A stretch of 64,000 nt of DNA from Bryobacterales bacterium (GTDB taxonomy: Bacteria; Acidobacteriota; Terriglobia; Bryobacterales; Bryobacteraceae), in the NCBI GenBank assembly GCA_026954325.1, contig JAIXKK010000086.1, positions 16,560 through 80,559 of the forward strand, written 5' to 3'. How positions within the stretch are numbered: the stretch's first letter is position 1; each line of letters starts with the position of its first letter. Positions 53,327 to 61,392 of this stretch are shown piece after piece. The notes below the pieces were generated by a model, which was not told the DNA's origin, did not search any database, and was given only the letters and a program-made list of their open reading frames with translations. Both the position numbers and the translations under genes were made by a program.

Positions 53327-53611
53327 ATGAAAACGGCCAAAACGCAGGCTCCGAATTTGCCGGACCTCGATTCCGCCTTCTGCGCCGGGGCAAACAGTGG
53401 GAACTGGCGCCTGCCCTCGGGCATACCCCTCGGCGAGTATGCGCTCCAGGCCGGATTCCTCGCGCCCAGTCTGTGGAATTTGTCCGTGCGTTGCGCGTTT
53501 GCCAGGAATCACCAGGCCGCCTCGCCAGCTTCTTCCCGCTGGTCCATCTCCGCGGACGTTTCGCGGCGCTTTCCTCGGCCTTTCGCTCAGCAGGCGGTCC
53601 GGGAGTGCTGA
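53327..53611 (+). CDS. Hypothetical protein coupled to cpaA
   Basis: A 94-residue frame starting MKTAKTQAPNLPDLDSAF and ending RRFPRPFAQQAVREC. It has AGGA just upstream, and its TGA overlaps the cpaA ATG (TGATG), which suggests translation into cpaA. The sequence has no hydrophobic pilin helix and an unusual composition (many Ala, Ser, Arg), so it is not a Flp pilin. It may be a leader for coupling or a decayed gene. No family recognised. Confidence 0.4.
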   Translation: MKTAKTQAPNLPDLDSAFCAGANSGNWRLPSGIPLGEYALQAGFLAPSLWNLSVRCAFARNHQAASPASSRWSISADVSRRFPRPFAQQAVREC

Positions 53612-54060
53612 TGTCGGGGCAAGTTCTCATCGTCGTCCTGCTCGGCATTATCGCCTCCGTTGAGGATCTGTGGCGGCGGAACGTTTCGAACTGGATTCCC
53701 GCTTGTGCGCTCCTCGCCGGCTTTGCCTGGCAGTGCACTCAGCGCGGCTGGGCGGGATTGGGCTCGGCTGCCGCCGGCGCAGCCGTCGGTTTCGCCGTCT
53801 TTCTTGTCTTTTACCTGCTCGGCGGCATGGGCGGCGGGGATGTGAAGCTGATGGCCGGATTTGGAGCTGTCATCGGAGTGGGACGGCTTTTGGAAGCGGC
53901 CATCTGGACGGCCATTATCGGGGCGCTGCTCGCTGTTGCCGTGATCGCCGTGCACTCCCTGCGGAAACTTGGAAACAAGGAACGCAAGGGATCGCCCGCC
54001 GCGATCCCATATGCTCCGGCCATTACCGTCGGGGTCTGGTTATCTCTGGTACCACGCTAA
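53611..54060 (+). CDS. cpaA: Tad prepilin peptidase CpaA/TadV
   Basis: A 149-residue A24 aspartic membrane protease that cleaves Flp pilin leaders. It has about four helices. The two catalytic aspartates are expected in IIASVEDLWRRNVSNW (about residue 15) and in the GxGD motif GGMGGGDVKLMAGFGA (about residue 77), both present. It lacks the methyltransferase domain of type IV PilD, as usual for CpaA. First recognised gene of the Tad operon, followed after 55 bases by cpaB. The start ATG overlaps the stop of the 94-residue ORF. Confidence 0.9.
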   Translation: MSGQVLIVVLLGIIASVEDLWRRNVSNWIPACALLAGFAWQCTQRGWAGLGSAAAGAAVGFAVFLVFYLLGGMGGGDVKLMAGFGAVIGVGRLLEAAIWTAIIGALLAVAVIAVHSLRKLGNKERKGSPAAIPYAPAITVGVWLSLVPR

Positions 54061-54115
54061 AGAAAGTTCTAGTTGGTGTCGATCAATGCATAGGTGTTTC
54101 TAGGAAGGTGACGAT

Positions 54116-55000
54116 ATGGATCGCAGGTTTCTGACGGTTTTAGGAGTGAGCCTACTGTTTGCGCTGGTCGTATCCAGCCTCTTCTATCAGATGACGGCTC
54201 GCGCCGGCGGCGCCAAAAAGACGGAACAGGGTGAATTGAAAGACCTTGTCGTCGCGGCGAAACCTCTCACGGTAGGCATCACCGTGAAACCCGCCGACGT
54301 GAAGGTGATCAAGATCGCGAACGACCAGTTCCCCAAGATGGGTTTCGCCAAGGTCGAAGAGGTGATTGACCGCCCCGTCATCAGCAATATCCTTCTTGAC
54401 GAACCACTGCTCGAAGGCCGGCTCGCCGCTCGCGGCAGCGGGTTAGGCATCGCGCCCATCATTCCGGTGGGCATGCGGGCGGTCACCGTCCGCGTCAACG
54501 ACGTGGTCGGTGTCGCCGGCTTCGTTATGCCCGGCATGAGAGTCGATGTCCTTGTGACCTTGCGGCCTCCAGGCGGTGACAGCACCACGGTCACCACAAC
54601 CGCCCTCGAAAACATCCTCGTCCTCACCGCCGGCACCACCATTCAGCCCGACGCCCGCGGCCAGGCCATCAATGCTCCCAACGTCACTCTCCTGGTGAGC
54701 CCGGATCAGGCTGAGATCCTCACGCTCGCAAGCAACGAGGGGCGCATCCAACTCTCTTTGCGCAATGGCGGCGACGGGCAACCCGTGAAGCCTCCGGGAA
54801 TTCGCCTCGCACAGTTGTACGGCGCTTCGAAGCCGCTCCAACCAGCGGCGGCCCCCGCCCCCCGTCCCCGGCCGAGGCCGGTCGCCGTGGCTCAGGCCGC
54901 GCCTCCGCCGCCTCCTCCAGCGCCGCCCGTCGACCAGATCGTCGTCATCCGCGGCAACCAGAAAACTGTCGAGACTGTTTCCAATCTCAAGAAAAATTAG
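54116..55000 (+). CDS. cpaB: Flp pilus assembly protein CpaB/RcpC
   Basis: A 294-residue periplasmic protein anchored by one helix (about 5-24, FLTVLGVSLLFALVVSSLFY). The SAF/beta-clip domain (about 45-110) includes VVAAKPLTVGITVKPADVKVIKI, and the CpaB core has VGMRAVTVRVNDVVGVAGFVMPGMRVDVLVT and LLVSPDQAEILTLASNEGRIQLSLRN. The C-terminal 60 residues are Pro/Ala-rich (PAAAPAPRPRPRPVA; PPPPPPAPP), probably spanning the periplasm. CpaB works with the secretin encoded next. Lies 24 bases before cpaC. Confidence 0.93.
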   Translation: MDRRFLTVLGVSLLFALVVSSLFYQMTARAGGAKKTEQGELKDLVVAAKPLTVGITVKPADVKVIKIANDQFPKMGFAKVEEVIDRPVISNILLDEPLLEGRLAARGSGLGIAPIIPVGMRAVTVRVNDVVGVAGFVMPGMRVDVLVTLRPPGGDSTTVTTTALENILVLTAGTTIQPDARGQAINAPNVTLLVSPDQAEILTLASNEGRIQLSLRNGGDGQPVKPPGIRLAQLYGASKPLQPAAAPAPRPRPRPVAVAQAAPPPPPPAPPVDQIVVIRGNQKTVETVSNLKKN

Positions 55001-55024
55001 CGAAGTTCAGCGGGGAATACTGCA

Positions 55025-56404
55025 ATGAAAGCAACCACTCGATTCCGGCGCGGTCTGTTTGTCTCCGTCACGGCTGCTTCCTTCAGCCTCTGGATCGGCA
55101 TCTTACCGGCGCGTGCTCAATCCGCGGATGACATCAAGGTCTCCGTGGGAAAGAGCGTCGTCATCGACTATCCGGAGGACATCGCGCGGATCTCCACCTC
55201 GAGTCCCGATGTCGTCGACGCCGTGCCTGCCACCACTCGCGAGATTCTTCTCCACGGCAAGTCGCTCGGATCCGCCTCCGTCATCGTCTGGTCGAAGACG
55301 GGACAGCGTACTTTTTACAACGTCAGCGTCGAGCCAAACCTCGAGCCTCTCCGGCGCCTGCTCAAGGAGACCTTCCCCAATGAGGACATCCATGTTCAGG
55401 CCGCGCGCGACTCGTTGTCCTTGACCGGCAAGGTGAGCAATCAATCCGTTGCCGACCGCGCCGCTGTCCTCGCCGCCCCCCTCGCCAAAAGCGTCGTCAA
55501 CAATCTGAGCATCGCCATTCCCGGCATCGACAAGCAGATTGTCCTCAGGGTCAAGTTCGCGGAACTCAACCGCCAGGCCATTCAATCCTTCGGTGTAAAT
55601 CTGCTCTCCACCGGAGCCTTGAATACGCTCGGCCGCACCTCCACGCAGCAGTTCCCGGGGCCCGCTGCCGACTCGCTGGCTACCAGTATCCCCGGCAAGA
55701 GTCAAGGCTACAGCAGCCAGTGGAGCCTCTCCGACCTGCTGAACGTCTTCATGTTCCGCCCCGACCTGAACCTCGGAGCGTTCATCAAAGCCCTCCAGCA
55801 GCAGCAGGTGCTCCAGATCCTGGCCGAGCCTAACCTGGTCACCACCAACGGCAAGGAGGCCAGCTTCCATGTGGGCGGCGAGTTCCCCATTCCCGTGCTT
55901 CAGGGCGGCGCCAACGCCGGTTCGGTGACCATCCAATTCCGTGAATTCGGCATCCGCCTCACGTTCAATCCCTTCATCACCCCCAATCGCACCATCAAAA
56001 TGCACGTCAGGCCCGAGGTTTCCACCATTGACCTGTCCAACGCCGTAACCCTCAGCGGCTTTACCATTCCCGCGCTTTCCACCCGTAAAGTGGAAACCGA
56101 CATTGAACTCGGCGAAGGACAGAGTTTCGTCATCGGCGGTCTGCTCGATGACCGCGTGACGGAAACCATGGCAAAGGTGCCAGGGCTCGCCAACATCCCG
56201 ATTCTCGGAACCATCTTCAAAAGCCGCAACGAAAACAAGACCAAGACCGAGTTGATCGTACTGGTGACTCCGGAGATCACTACTCCCCTCAACGTCAACG
56301 ATCCCAAGCCGCTGCCTTCCTTCCCGCGTGAATTCCTGCCGAATAACACGCCGAACACGCCGGGCGCAATGAGCAAGGCGGCGCCGCCCCGGAAGAAGAA
56401 ATAG
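55025..56404 (+). CDS. cpaC: Tad pilus outer-membrane secretin CpaC/RcpA
   Basis: A 459-residue secretin. A signal peptide ends at about residue 32 (ILPARAQS). The N-terminal pilus domain (about 35-110) includes SVGKSVVIDYPEDIARISTSSPDVVDAV and ILLHGKSLGSASVIVW. A BON-like segment (about 115-165) follows. The secretin domain (about 250-420) has LAEPNLVTTNGKEASFHVGGEFPIP, the typical VPGLANIPILGTIFKSR and TELIVLVTPEI. It forms the outer-membrane channel for the Tad pilus. Basic, Pro-rich C-terminus. Position between cpaB and cpaE fits the canonical order. Confidence 0.94.
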   Translation: MKATTRFRRGLFVSVTAASFSLWIGILPARAQSADDIKVSVGKSVVIDYPEDIARISTSSPDVVDAVPATTREILLHGKSLGSASVIVWSKTGQRTFYNVSVEPNLEPLRRLLKETFPNEDIHVQAARDSLSLTGKVSNQSVADRAAVLAAPLAKSVVNNLSIAIPGIDKQIVLRVKFAELNRQAIQSFGVNLLSTGALNTLGRTSTQQFPGPAADSLATSIPGKSQGYSSQWSLSDLLNVFMFRPDLNLGAFIKALQQQQVLQILAEPNLVTTNGKEASFHVGGEFPIPVLQGGANAGSVTIQFREFGIRLTFNPFITPNRTIKMHVRPEVSTIDLSNAVTLSGFTIPALSTRKVETDIELGEGQSFVIGGLLDDRVTETMAKVPGLANIPILGTIFKSRNENKTKTELIVLVTPEITTPLNVNDPKPLPSFPREFLPNNTPNTPGAMSKAAPPRKKK

Positions 56405-56435
56405 CAGGAGCGAACACTTCCTGGAGAACCACATC

Positions 56436-57638
56436 ATGACACGCCGCCCCATGCGAGAAACAGAAATGAATGCGATCCTCATCGCGCCCAACCGCGAACT
56501 GGCGGATCTGTTTCTCGCCACGGTTCCGCGCGTGAGGGGTTTTCAGATTCTCGGGGATCTTCGCACTTATCCGTCCCAGCAGACTCTGGAAATCCGGTTG
56601 CGGCAACTCCAGCCGGAAGTGGCGCTGATCGATCTCACCTCCGATTTCGAACAAGCCGGGCAACTCATCCGTTATCTCTCCTCTCTGCGTCCCCCCATTC
56701 ACGTTGTAGGGCTGCATTCGCACAATGACTCCGAGGCCATCTTGCGCTCGGTCCGGATGGGCGCTTCCGAATTCCTCTACGTGCCCTTTGATCCGAGTAT
56801 CCAGCAGGAGGCTGTTGCCAGGCTCCGCAAGATGCACGGACCCGAGTCAGGCGTCGAGCCGGACCAGGGCAAAATTGTCGTCTTCTCCAGTTCCAAGCCC
56901 GGCTCGGGAGCTTCCACCCTTGCCACGCAAACAGCCTTTGCGCTGAAACGATCCACCGGCCGCCGCGTTCTTCTCGCCGACTTCGACCTGACCGGAGGCT
57001 CCGTTGGGTTCTTTCTGAAGCTGACTCAGCGCCAATCCCTCATTGATGTCCTCGATGCCGGCTCAATGGACGTCTCGAGTTGGTCCAACTTCACCGTGAG
57101 CTGTGGCGGCGTCGACATTCTCACCGCGCCGGAAACACCCTATGTGCAGGCCCTCGAGCCCGCCCGGGTCCAGGATACGCTTCAGTACGTCCGCATGCTC
57201 TACGACTGGGTCGTCGTCGATCTCCCATCTATCTTCCACCGGTTGAGCCTGTTGACGCTGCCGGAAGCGGAAAAGGCCTTCCTCGTCTCCACCAGCGAAC
57301 TTCCGAGCCTGCATCTTACCCGGAAGGCCATTTCCCTGTTGAGCCAGCTCGGGTTCAACAAAGACCGCTTCCAGGTGGTAGTCAACCGCGTGAGCAAGCG
57401 GGACGGCCTGGCCGGGGGCGACCTTGGAAAGCTCTTTGACTGCCCGGTTCACGCCAGCTTTCCCAATGACTATTTTTCCCTGCACCGGGTCATTACCCTC
57501 GGCAGGCCGCTCACCAGTGATTGCGAACTCGGGCGGTCCATCGAGAGCCTCGCGCAAAAAATCGCCGGACCGGTGTCCGGGGAAAAAAAACGGCTCGCTA
57601 GCGTGGTGAACGCCAAGCCGGCCTTTTCGGAGACCTAA
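56436..57638 (+). CDS. cpaE: Tad pilus localisation ATPase CpaE/TadZ
   Basis: A 400-residue MinD/ParA-like protein. Receiver-like domain at about 8-130 (LIAPNRELADLFLATV; VALIDLTSDFEQA; MGASEFLYVPFDPSIQ). ATPase domain begins VVFSSSKPGSGASTLATQTA, a deviant Walker A with Ala in place of the GKT/GKS Lys, followed by LADFDLTGGSVGFFLKL, WVVVDLPSIFHRLS and VVNRVSKRDGLAGGDLGKL. TadZ recruits the Tad machinery to its site. The paralogue at 35191 shares the layout. Two ATGs precede the domain; the first (56436) has GGAG at a good distance. Confidence 0.92.
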   Translation: MTRRPMRETEMNAILIAPNRELADLFLATVPRVRGFQILGDLRTYPSQQTLEIRLRQLQPEVALIDLTSDFEQAGQLIRYLSSLRPPIHVVGLHSHNDSEAILRSVRMGASEFLYVPFDPSIQQEAVARLRKMHGPESGVEPDQGKIVVFSSSKPGSGASTLATQTAFALKRSTGRRVLLADFDLTGGSVGFFLKLTQRQSLIDVLDAGSMDVSSWSNFTVSCGGVDILTAPETPYVQALEPARVQDTLQYVRMLYDWVVVDLPSIFHRLSLLTLPEAEKAFLVSTSELPSLHLTRKAISLLSQLGFNKDRFQVVVNRVSKRDGLAGGDLGKLFDCPVHASFPNDYFSLHRVITLGRPLTSDCELGRSIESLAQKIAGPVSGEKKRLASVVNAKPAFSET

Positions 57639-57671
57639 CGCGAGAGAGCCGATACGACAGGTAACAGACAC

Positions 57672-59030
57672 ATGCTTCCAACAACAGAAAACCGGACCCC
57701 ACAGCTCACCTGGGAGCAGCGGCTGCTCAAGAACGCCGGCCGGCCCAAGACCGCGCTGAAACCCGAGTATCAGGAACTGAAGTTCACGCTTCACCGCAAG
57801 CTCCTCGACAAGATCAATCTCGAAGCGCTCGCCACCATCGACAACCAGCGCGTCCGCGGCGAGGTGCGCCAGGCGCTGTTCTCCCTCATCGACAACGAGC
57901 CCACGCTCCTCAGCTCGCTTGAAAAGCAGCAGATCTGCGAAGAAGTCCTCGACGAAGTTTTCGGCCTCGGCCCCCTTGAACCGCTCCTTCAGGATCCCAC
58001 CGTCAGTGACATTCTCGTGAACACCCACAAGCAGGTCTACGTCGAGCGCAAGGGCTTGCTCGAACTCACCAGCGTCAGCTTTCGCGATGACGCCCACCTG
58101 CTTCGCATCATCGACAAGATTGTCTCCCAGGTCGGCCGCCGCATCGACGAGTCGACGCCAATGGTCGACGCCCGCCTTGCCGACGGATCGCGCGTCAACG
58201 CCATCATCCCGCCCCTCGCCGTCGACGGGCCGTTGATGTCCATCCGCCGCTTTTCCACCGACAAACTCATGCCCGCCGACCTCGTCGAAAAGAAGGCCAT
58301 GACGCCCGGAATGATGGAGTTGCTCGAAGCCGCCGTCAAGGCGAGGCTCAACATCATCATCGCGGGTGGAACCGGCGCCGGCAAGACCACGCTCCTCAAC
58401 GCCTTCAGCTTCTTCATCAGTCCCAAGGAACGCATCGTTACCATCGAAGACGCCGCCGAACTCCAGTTAAAGCAGCCCCACGTGGCCCGCCTCGAAACCC
58501 GCCCCCCGAACCTCGAGGGCCAAGGCGCCGTCCGCCAGCGCGAACTCCTCGTCAACAGCTTGCGTATGCGCCCGGACCGTATCGTGGTCGGCGAAGTCCG
58601 CGGCGGCGAGGCGCTCGACATGCTTCAGGCCATGAACACCGGCCATGACGGCTCCCTGACCACGGTCCACGCCAACTCCCCGCGCGACGGAGTTTCCCGC
58701 CTCGAGGTCATGGTTTCCATGGCCAACGCCAACATGCAGTTGATCTCCATCCGCCAGCAGATCGCCAGCGCCGTCAACGTCTTCGTCCAGGCCTCGCGCT
58801 TTTCCGACGGCTCGCGCCGCGTCACCAACATCACCGAAGTGACGGGCATGGAAGGCGAGGTGGTCACCCTTCAGGACATCTTCGTTTTTGAAAAGCGCGG
58901 TCTGACGCCCGAGGGACGCGTCGTGGGGCGCTTCGCGGCCACCGGAATCCGTCCCAAGTTCTACGAAAAGCTGCTCGCGGCCGGAATTCGTCTCCGGCCC
59001 GACCTGTTCGACGAGGTTGCGGAGGTTTGA
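57672..59030 (+). CDS. cpaF: Tad pilus assembly/secretion ATPase CpaF/TadA
   Basis: A 452-residue hexameric type II/IV secretion ATPase. The N-terminal helical domain (about 30-110) is followed by [20 protein letters not shown] and [29 protein letters not shown]. The catalytic core has Walker A in [19 protein letters not shown] (about residue 235), [12 protein letters not shown], Walker [23 protein letters not shown] and the His box [16 protein letters not shown]. It powers Flp pilus extension. Gap to cpaE is 33 bases and to tadB 4 bases, so it belongs to the operon. Confidence 0.96.
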   Translation: MLPTTENRTPQLTWEQRLLKNAGRPKTALKPEYQELKFTLHRKLLDKINLEALATIDNQRVRGEVRQALFSLIDNEPTLLSSLEKQQICEEVLDEVFGLGPLEPLLQDPTVSDILVNTHKQVYVERKGLLELTSVSFRDDAHLLRIIDKIVSQVGRRIDESTPMVDARLADGSRVNAIIPPLAVDGPLMSIRRFSTDKLMPADLVEKKAMTPGMMELLEAAVKARLNIIIAGGTGAGKTTLLNAFSFFISPKERIVTIEDAAELQLKQPHVARLETRPPNLEGQGAVRQRELLVNSLRMRPDRIVVGEVRGGEALDMLQAMNTGHDGSLTTVHANSPRDGVSRLEVMVSMANANMQLISIRQQIASAVNVFVQASRFSDGSRRVTNITEVTGMEGEVVTLQDIFVFEKRGLTPEGRVVGRFAATGIRPKFYEKLLAAGIRLRPDLFDEVAEV

Positions 59031-59034
59031 CGCA

Positions 59035-60006
59035 ATGAGTTTCGCCATCATTCTCCTCGTGGTTTGGTTTTGTTCGGTCGCCATCTGGCTGCTCGTCACC
59101 GGCGCGCTGAAGACCGCCGACGTGGATCGCATCCGGCAGCGGCTCGCGGGCACGCAGAAGAGCGGCAGGAAAAAGAAAAAAGAGCCCGCCGCTCAGCAAA
59201 ACCTCATTCAAGAGGAACAAACCACCAGCAAGTACACCGTCCGCCTGCTCCAGAAATACAAGGTCCACGAGAAACTTCAGGAGATTCTCGACCAGGCCGG
59301 GTTGCGGTGGCATCCCACGCGTCTCGCCCATGCCTGCCTCGGCTGTTTTCTCGGCGCTTACATCCTGGTCTGGTCCCTGGCCGATTTCCGCAGCATCGCT
59401 CTCATCGCCGGCCTCATCGCCGGCTGCGTGCCCTTCGTCTATGTGTGGCGCAAACGGGCGGCCCGGTTGAAGAAATTCGAAGAATTATTTCCCGAGAGCC
59501 TCGAATTCGTGGCGCGCTCCATGCGCGCCGGCCACGCTTTCTCGGTTTCCCTCGAAATGATTCACCGCGAGTTCCAGGAGCCGCTCTCGGGCGAGTTCCG
59601 CCGCACCTTTGAAGAGCACAATCTCGGCCTTCCGCTCGACATGGCGCTCCAGAAGCTCGCCAAACGCGTCCCCTCCCTTGACGTTCACTTCTTCGTCTCC
59701 GCGGTCATGCTGCAAAAGCGGACCGGCGGCAACCTGGCGGAGATCCTCGATAAGCTGGCCTATGTCATCCGCGAGCGGTTCAAGCTGCGCGGCCGCATCC
59801 GCGCCGTCAGCGCCCACGGCAAGATGACCGGTCTTGCTCTCACCTGCATCCCCATCGGCGTCGCCGTGATTCTCTTCTACGTGAATCCCGAATACGCCAA
59901 GTTCTTCTTCGTCGATGAGGTGGGGCATTACATGGCCGGCGCGGCCATCGCGCTCCAACTGATCGGCTACGGCGTCATCAAGAAAATCGTCACCATCGAG
60001 GTCTGA
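59035..60006 (+). CDS. tadB: Tad inner-membrane platform protein TadB/CpaG
   Basis: A 323-residue type II secretion F-domain protein. A first helix (about 3-22) is followed by a Lys-rich cytoplasmic stretch (KSGRKKKKEPAAQQ), two helices at about 100-145, the T2SSF domain (FPESLEFVARSMRAGHAFSVSLEMIHREF; HFFVSAVMLQKRTGGNLAEILDKLAYVIRERF) and C-terminal helices. TadB and TadC form the membrane platform above the ATPase. ATG at 59035 has GGAGG at a good distance; an upstream ATG inside cpaF was rejected. Confidence 0.93.
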   Translation: MSFAIILLVVWFCSVAIWLLVTGALKTADVDRIRQRLAGTQKSGRKKKKEPAAQQNLIQEEQTTSKYTVRLLQKYKVHEKLQEILDQAGLRWHPTRLAHACLGCFLGAYILVWSLADFRSIALIAGLIAGCVPFVYVWRKRAARLKKFEELFPESLEFVARSMRAGHAFSVSLEMIHREFQEPLSGEFRRTFEEHNLGLPLDMALQKLAKRVPSLDVHFFVSAVMLQKRTGGNLAEILDKLAYVIRERFKLRGRIRAVSAHGKMTGLALTCIPIGVAVILFYVNPEYAKFFFVDEVGHYMAGAAIALQLIGYGVIKKIVTIEV

Positions 60007-60011
60007 TCAAC

Positions 60012-60932
60012 ATGGTATTCGCAATCAGCGTTCTCATCTTCTTGCTGCTGGCCATCGGGATCAGCTTCGCCGGCCTCAAACTCTGGGTGCGCCCCAAGGA
60101 GGCGATTGAGCGTGTCGCCGGCGTCGGTTCCGCCGGCCTCGACGTCGCCCCCGGGCACCCCAGCCTCGTGCTGCGCGAGGTCGTCGAGAAGCTTGGGCGT
60201 GTGGCGCCGCACTCGCCAAAAGACGTCACCATCATGCAGCGGAGGCTTATCCGCGCCGGCTATCGCAGCGGCAATCCGCTCACCCTTCTTTATGGGGCCA
60301 AGGTGCTGTGCGCCGTCGTCTTCCCCATCATCGCCGGCATCCTTGTCCTGAACTCCAGCGCCGAGGCCAGCAACAAGTTCCTCGCCGTGGCGGCCTCGGC
60401 CGGGCTCGGTTTCTTCGGCCCGAATGAGTTCGTCAACTGGCGCGCCCGCCGCCGCCAAAAACAGGTCAAGCGCGGACTGCCGAACGCATTGGACCTGATG
60501 GTGGTTTGCGTCGAATCCGGGCTCGGCCTCGACCAGGCCATCCTCCAGGTGGCCAAGGAACTCGATGTCGCCCACCCGGAAATCAGCGAGGAATTCGCCC
60601 TCGTTAACCTCGAATTAAAAGCCGGCAAACGCCGCGCCGAGGCGTTGCGCAACATGGCCGAGCGCACCGCCGTCGATGATCTCAAAAAACTGGTGGCCGT
60701 CCTCATTCAGGCCGACCGCTTCGGCACCGGCGTGGCCCAATCCTTGCGCGCGCACGCCGACTACATGCGCGTGCAGGCGCGCCAGATTGCCGAGGAGAAA
60801 GCCGCCAAACTCGGCGTGAAACTCGTGTTTCCGATCTTTTTCTGTATCCTGCCTTCGCTCTTTGTCGTGACGGTGGGACCGGTTGTCGTGAAAATCGTGA
60901 GGGAATTGCTCCCCATGATGAACAACATGTAA
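60012..60932 (+). CDS. tadC: Tad inner-membrane platform protein TadC
   Basis: A 306-residue T2SSF-domain protein. One helix near the N-terminus (FAISVLIFLLLAIGISFAGL), two at about 90-140, then LPNALDLMVVCVESGLGLDQAILQVAKEL and VDDLKKLVAVLIQADRFGTGVAQSLRAHADYMRVQARQ, and a C-terminal helix ending VVVKIVRELLPMMNNM. It pairs with TadB. Last recognised gene of the cpaA-tadC operon; no TadD, TadE/F/G or pilin gene follows before the window ends. Confidence 0.93.
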   Translation: MVFAISVLIFLLLAIGISFAGLKLWVRPKEAIERVAGVGSAGLDVAPGHPSLVLREVVEKLGRVAPHSPKDVTIMQRRLIRAGYRSGNPLTLLYGAKVLCAVVFPIIAGILVLNSSAEASNKFLAVAASAGLGFFGPNEFVNWRARRRQKQVKRGLPNALDLMVVCVESGLGLDQAILQVAKELDVAHPEISEEFALVNLELKAGKRRAEALRNMAERTAVDDLKKLVAVLIQADRFGTGVAQSLRAHADYMRVQARQIAEEKAAKLGVKLVFPIFFCILPSLFVVTVGPVVVKIVRELLPMMNNM

Positions 60933-61025
60933 TTACGTTCGATTGAATTCCGGAGGGAACCCGGCGCCTACCCCGGCGTCCGTCAAGGAATCCTCCGAAA
61001 CCCGTGGGAAAGGAGAATGGCGACG

Positions 61026-61121
61026 ATGGATAGTTCAATGGTTCGCATTGTTTGCGCGGTTCTGGCCGCTTTGCTTCTCGGCCTGATCGTGATGCGCCGC
61101 AAGAAGAGCGTCGACGAGTAG
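61026..61121 (+). CDS. 31-residue single-helix membrane ORF
   Basis: Reads MDSSMVRIVCAVLAALLLGL, continues IVMRRKKSVDE and stops with TAG at 61119-61121. One membrane helix with a positively charged exit side (MRRKK). AGGAG at 61011-61015 lies 10 bases upstream of the ATG at 61026, a good ribosome site; an in-frame ATG at 61017 is too close. The placement right after tadC suggests a link with the pilus, but this is unproven. It is not a pilin: no Flp leader or GxxxxEY motif. Confidence 0.6.
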   Translation: MDSSMVRIVCAVLAALLLGLIVMRRKKSVDE

Positions 61122-61392
61122 ACTCGCGGCGGCTCGGGTTGTAGCGGTCCGGACAGGAGAAGTTGCGCCAAACGGCAATTGTGGAGGCGGCTCGCGCAGC
61201 GCGCCGCCCTCCGCAAGGCCCGATGGTCTGTTGGGATGCTTCCCGCGCGGCGGGCCGGTCTCCGTGGAGACGCCAGGCCAGCCCATGTCGCGCGGCGGGC
61301 AATTGTGAAAGAAAAAAGGAAAAATCACCTCAAAAAAGAGGAAGTGTGAAATCGTTGGCGAAGACAGGATATCGACGAGCGGAGTGAAGCTT
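61122..61392. other. 271-base intergenic leader with GC-rich hairpins
   Basis: No protein-like frame. Contains inverted repeats such as GGCGGC...GCCGCC around 61190-61213 and GCGGCGGGCCGG...CCAGGCC further on, then an A-rich stretch (61308-61345) and a ribosome site GGAGTGA before the ATG at 61393. It may be a structured 5' leader for the large secreted protein, or only a terminator plus promoter region. No known riboswitch consensus was recognised. Confidence 0.3.

Noticed and set aside
61122..61392. Possible c-di-GMP or other riboswitch before the large secreted protein
   Set aside because: GC-rich hairpins are present, but I could not match the conserved core of the GEMM or any other riboswitch class I know.
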